Part shown: piece after piece, positions 62,689 through 64,000 of the stretch
How positions within the stretch are numbered: the first letter of the stretch is position 1
Layout: every line of letters starts with the position of its first letter
From: Halodesulfovibrio sp.
Lineage (GTDB): Bacteria > Desulfobacterota > Desulfovibrionia > Desulfovibrionales > Desulfovibrionaceae
Direction: 5' to 3'
Length of the DNA stretch: 64,000 nt
Assembly: GCF_025210605.1 (NCBI RefSeq)
Contig: NZ_JAOARI010000027.1
Span: forward strand, 62,001-126,000
The notes under the pieces: model-generated
What the model saw: the letters and a program-made list of their open reading frames with translations, nothing else
Database searches by the model: none
Told to the model about the DNA's origin: nothing
Position numbers and translations under genes: made by a program

Positions 62689-64000
62689 TTATTGAGAGTC
62701 GCTTACAGGCTCAGACGATACTTCTGGTTCAACAGGCTGGAGACCTTGCAACAGCGCACCATCTTCAGATACAAAGTCTTCACTGGCAGCCCCCCCTTGA
62801 ACACCGGGTATATCTTCAGAAATCTGTATCAATCCGTCCACATCACGTTCATCAACCATTGGAAGTATTCCCAATTCGCTGGCTGGACGTGTATTTTGAA
62901 GGAAGTCACCTTCATTCCTATCCATGAAGAAAGTTCTTTCAACGGACTCAACAGAGCCGTTTCTTTCTTCACCAAAAACAGGGCTGTCAAAAATCTTGTC
63001 AGCTTCTCCAAAGCGCAAATCAAGAACAGAGGTATCCGCTGATTCACTCTGCAATTCACTCAAAAGAGACATACGGGAAGAATCAAGCGATTCCCTATCA
63101 CCAGAAGCATCCCCTATCAGACTCTCTCTGTAACTGCCTCGTGCTTCAGCAATTTCTTCAACAAGGCTTGAGCCAGAAATAATTTGTTGTTTAGACGTTC
63201 CTTCGTCGAAACGTTCTTGAGCATTTTCAGCTAAATGCAATCCGCTTTCTTCAAACATGTCTTCCAAAATACGCTGCGGCAAATCTTCACCGAAAACATC
63301 TGAAAGAACTGAAGCCTGCTGAGAAAGTGCAACATTCTCTCCAGCCATCTGCTGACTATCGTCATTGCGATCTTTCAGCATTTCGAGATAGCTTGAAGGC
63401 TGCGTAGTTGAGGTAGCGCCACTCAGCGGATTACTATTTTCTGAATTATCAGCCGTGCTATCGGAATCCGTATCCCAATTTCCATGGCTGCCACCTGAAC
63501 TAGGGGCAACCGGTGGAACCACAAAGCCTGTAGTGAAGGAGGTTTTACCTTCACCAGTTACGCCATACAATGGGTCAGTCGTTGCATCAGGATCGTAGGT
63601 AACATCACCATCAGTGTAGAGAATCAAATCTCCATCACCGTCGACAATCAATCCCGGATCAACAAGCTGTACACCACCGCGCGCCCAAATATGAGTTCCC
63701 TCACCACTTAGTGCAGATAAGTTTTTCACCTGCACATCAAGGGCGTTGCCTTCAGGATCACCAATTTTTCCTGTTGCTTCTGCAAAAAGATTTTCCGCAA
63801 CAACGTTAAGGGTCGCTTTGGCAAAATCTGCTGCATCGAATTTCACAGGCGCATCGTCAAAGGCATCCACTATAGAGCCATCCTGTGCCGTGAGGTACAC
63901 ATCTTTTTTGCTCTCGAATGTTCCAGCTTTAAGGTCGGTAGCAGAGACATATGTGATTGTTCCGTCACCAGTTATGAGTGCTCCACCGACACCAGTGCCA
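62689..64000 (-). CDS. C-terminal part of a giant filamentous-haemagglutinin-like surface protein
   Basis: The frame stays open to the right edge of the window, so the gene starts outside; the GTG at 63900 is internal. The visible 437 residues begin with beta-helix/FHA-like repeats (ALITGDGTITYVSATDLKAG, DVYLTAQDGSIVDAF, GDGDLILYTDGDVTYDPDA). A Gly/Ser/Pro hinge follows (VPPVAPSSGGSHGNWDTDS), then a C-terminal region of about 260 residues, highly acidic and rich in Ser and Glu, with no Cys. No LPXTG motif or RTX repeat is seen. It is upstream of tolC in the same direction and is the likely cargo of the export genes; the acidic tail may hold the targeting signal. Confidence 0.8.
   Translation of the reverse strand, partial: GTGVGGALITGDGTITYVSATDLKAGTFESKKDVYLTAQDGSIVDAFDDAPVKFDAADFAKATLNVVAENLFAEATGKIGDPEGNALDVQVKNLSALSGEGTHIWARGGVQLVDPGLIVDGDGDLILYTDGDVTYDPDATTDPLYGVTGEGKTSFTTGFVVPPVAPSSGGSHGNWDTDSDSTADNSENSNPLSGATSTTQPSSYLEMLKDRNDDSQQMAGENVALSQQASVLSDVFGEDLPQRILEDMFEESGLHLAENAQERFDEGTSKQQIISGSSLVEEIAEARGSYRESLIGDASGDRESLDSSRMSLLSELQSESADTSVLDLRFGEADKIFDSPVFGEERNGSVESVERTFFMDRNEGDFLQNTRPASELGILPMVDERDVDGLIQISEDIPGVQGGAASEDFVSEDGALLQGLQPVEPEVSSEPVSDSQ

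Overview
The window reads like a chromosomal segment of a low-GC, marine-type Desulfovibrionaceae (Halodesulfovibrio/Desulfovibrio-like). The basis is a Wolinella-type fumarate reductase linked to two-subunit class I fumarase and malic enzyme, a GspN-containing type II secretion locus, a Desulfovibrio-type choline-utilisation (cut) microcompartment operon and GC-rich dispersed intergenic repeats. This is inference from gene content; there is no rRNA in the window. I saw no tRNA, rRNA, CRISPR array or transposase.

Layout. 1-3118: end of a TPR protein and a large unknown lipoprotein. 3264-13685: a type II secretion locus split over three transcription units: gspF (+), gspC-gspD-gspE-gspN (-), and an alpha/beta-hydrolase with gspI-gspJ-gspK (+). 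No gspG, H, L, M or O is present here. 13854-17169: a Cache-domain hybrid histidine kinase and an NtrC-class sigma-54 activator. 17170-18434: a non-coding block with three copies of a GC-rich repeat, followed by a sigma-54 type -24/-12 element. 18435-25983: frdCAB, fumarase alpha and beta, malic enzyme and a DASS dicarboxylate transporter, together a C4-dicarboxylate uptake, fumarate respiration and disproportionation module. 26145-31030: an unknown helical protein, a NarL-type two-component pair, a flavin-reductase-like protein and an ABM-domain monooxygenase. 31372-34514: SstT, a MerR regulator and an 88-aa protein coupled to a DMT transporter (34516-35598).

35941-51205 (all minus strand) is a bacterial microcompartment operon for anaerobic choline degradation. 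CutC cleaves choline to trimethylamine and acetaldehyde and CutD activates it. An acylating aldehyde dehydrogenase and PduL then give acetyl-CoA and acetyl phosphate, and an EutQ-like cupin may act as acetate kinase. Nine shell proteins, a PduS-like flavoprotein, and EutJ-, EutP- and EutT-like proteins complete the set. A MerR-type promoter (TTGACC, 20-bp spacer holding a dyad, TACGGT) lies about 400 bases upstream of the first shell gene, and a MerR gene lies beyond the far end of the operon. The second aldehyde dehydrogenase of the operon has serine where the first has its catalytic cysteine, and no alcohol dehydrogenase is encoded.

53245-64000 (all minus strand) looks like a dedicated export machine for a giant surface protein whose C-terminus enters from the right edge. 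It comprises the giant protein, a TolC-like channel, a periplasmic adaptor, a DUF3467 protein, a GAF-HlyD fusion, a PqqD-M50 protease-HlyD fusion, a short SecA-like ATPase and a small secreted protein. It has no ABC transporter. This is the most likely poorly described system in the window.
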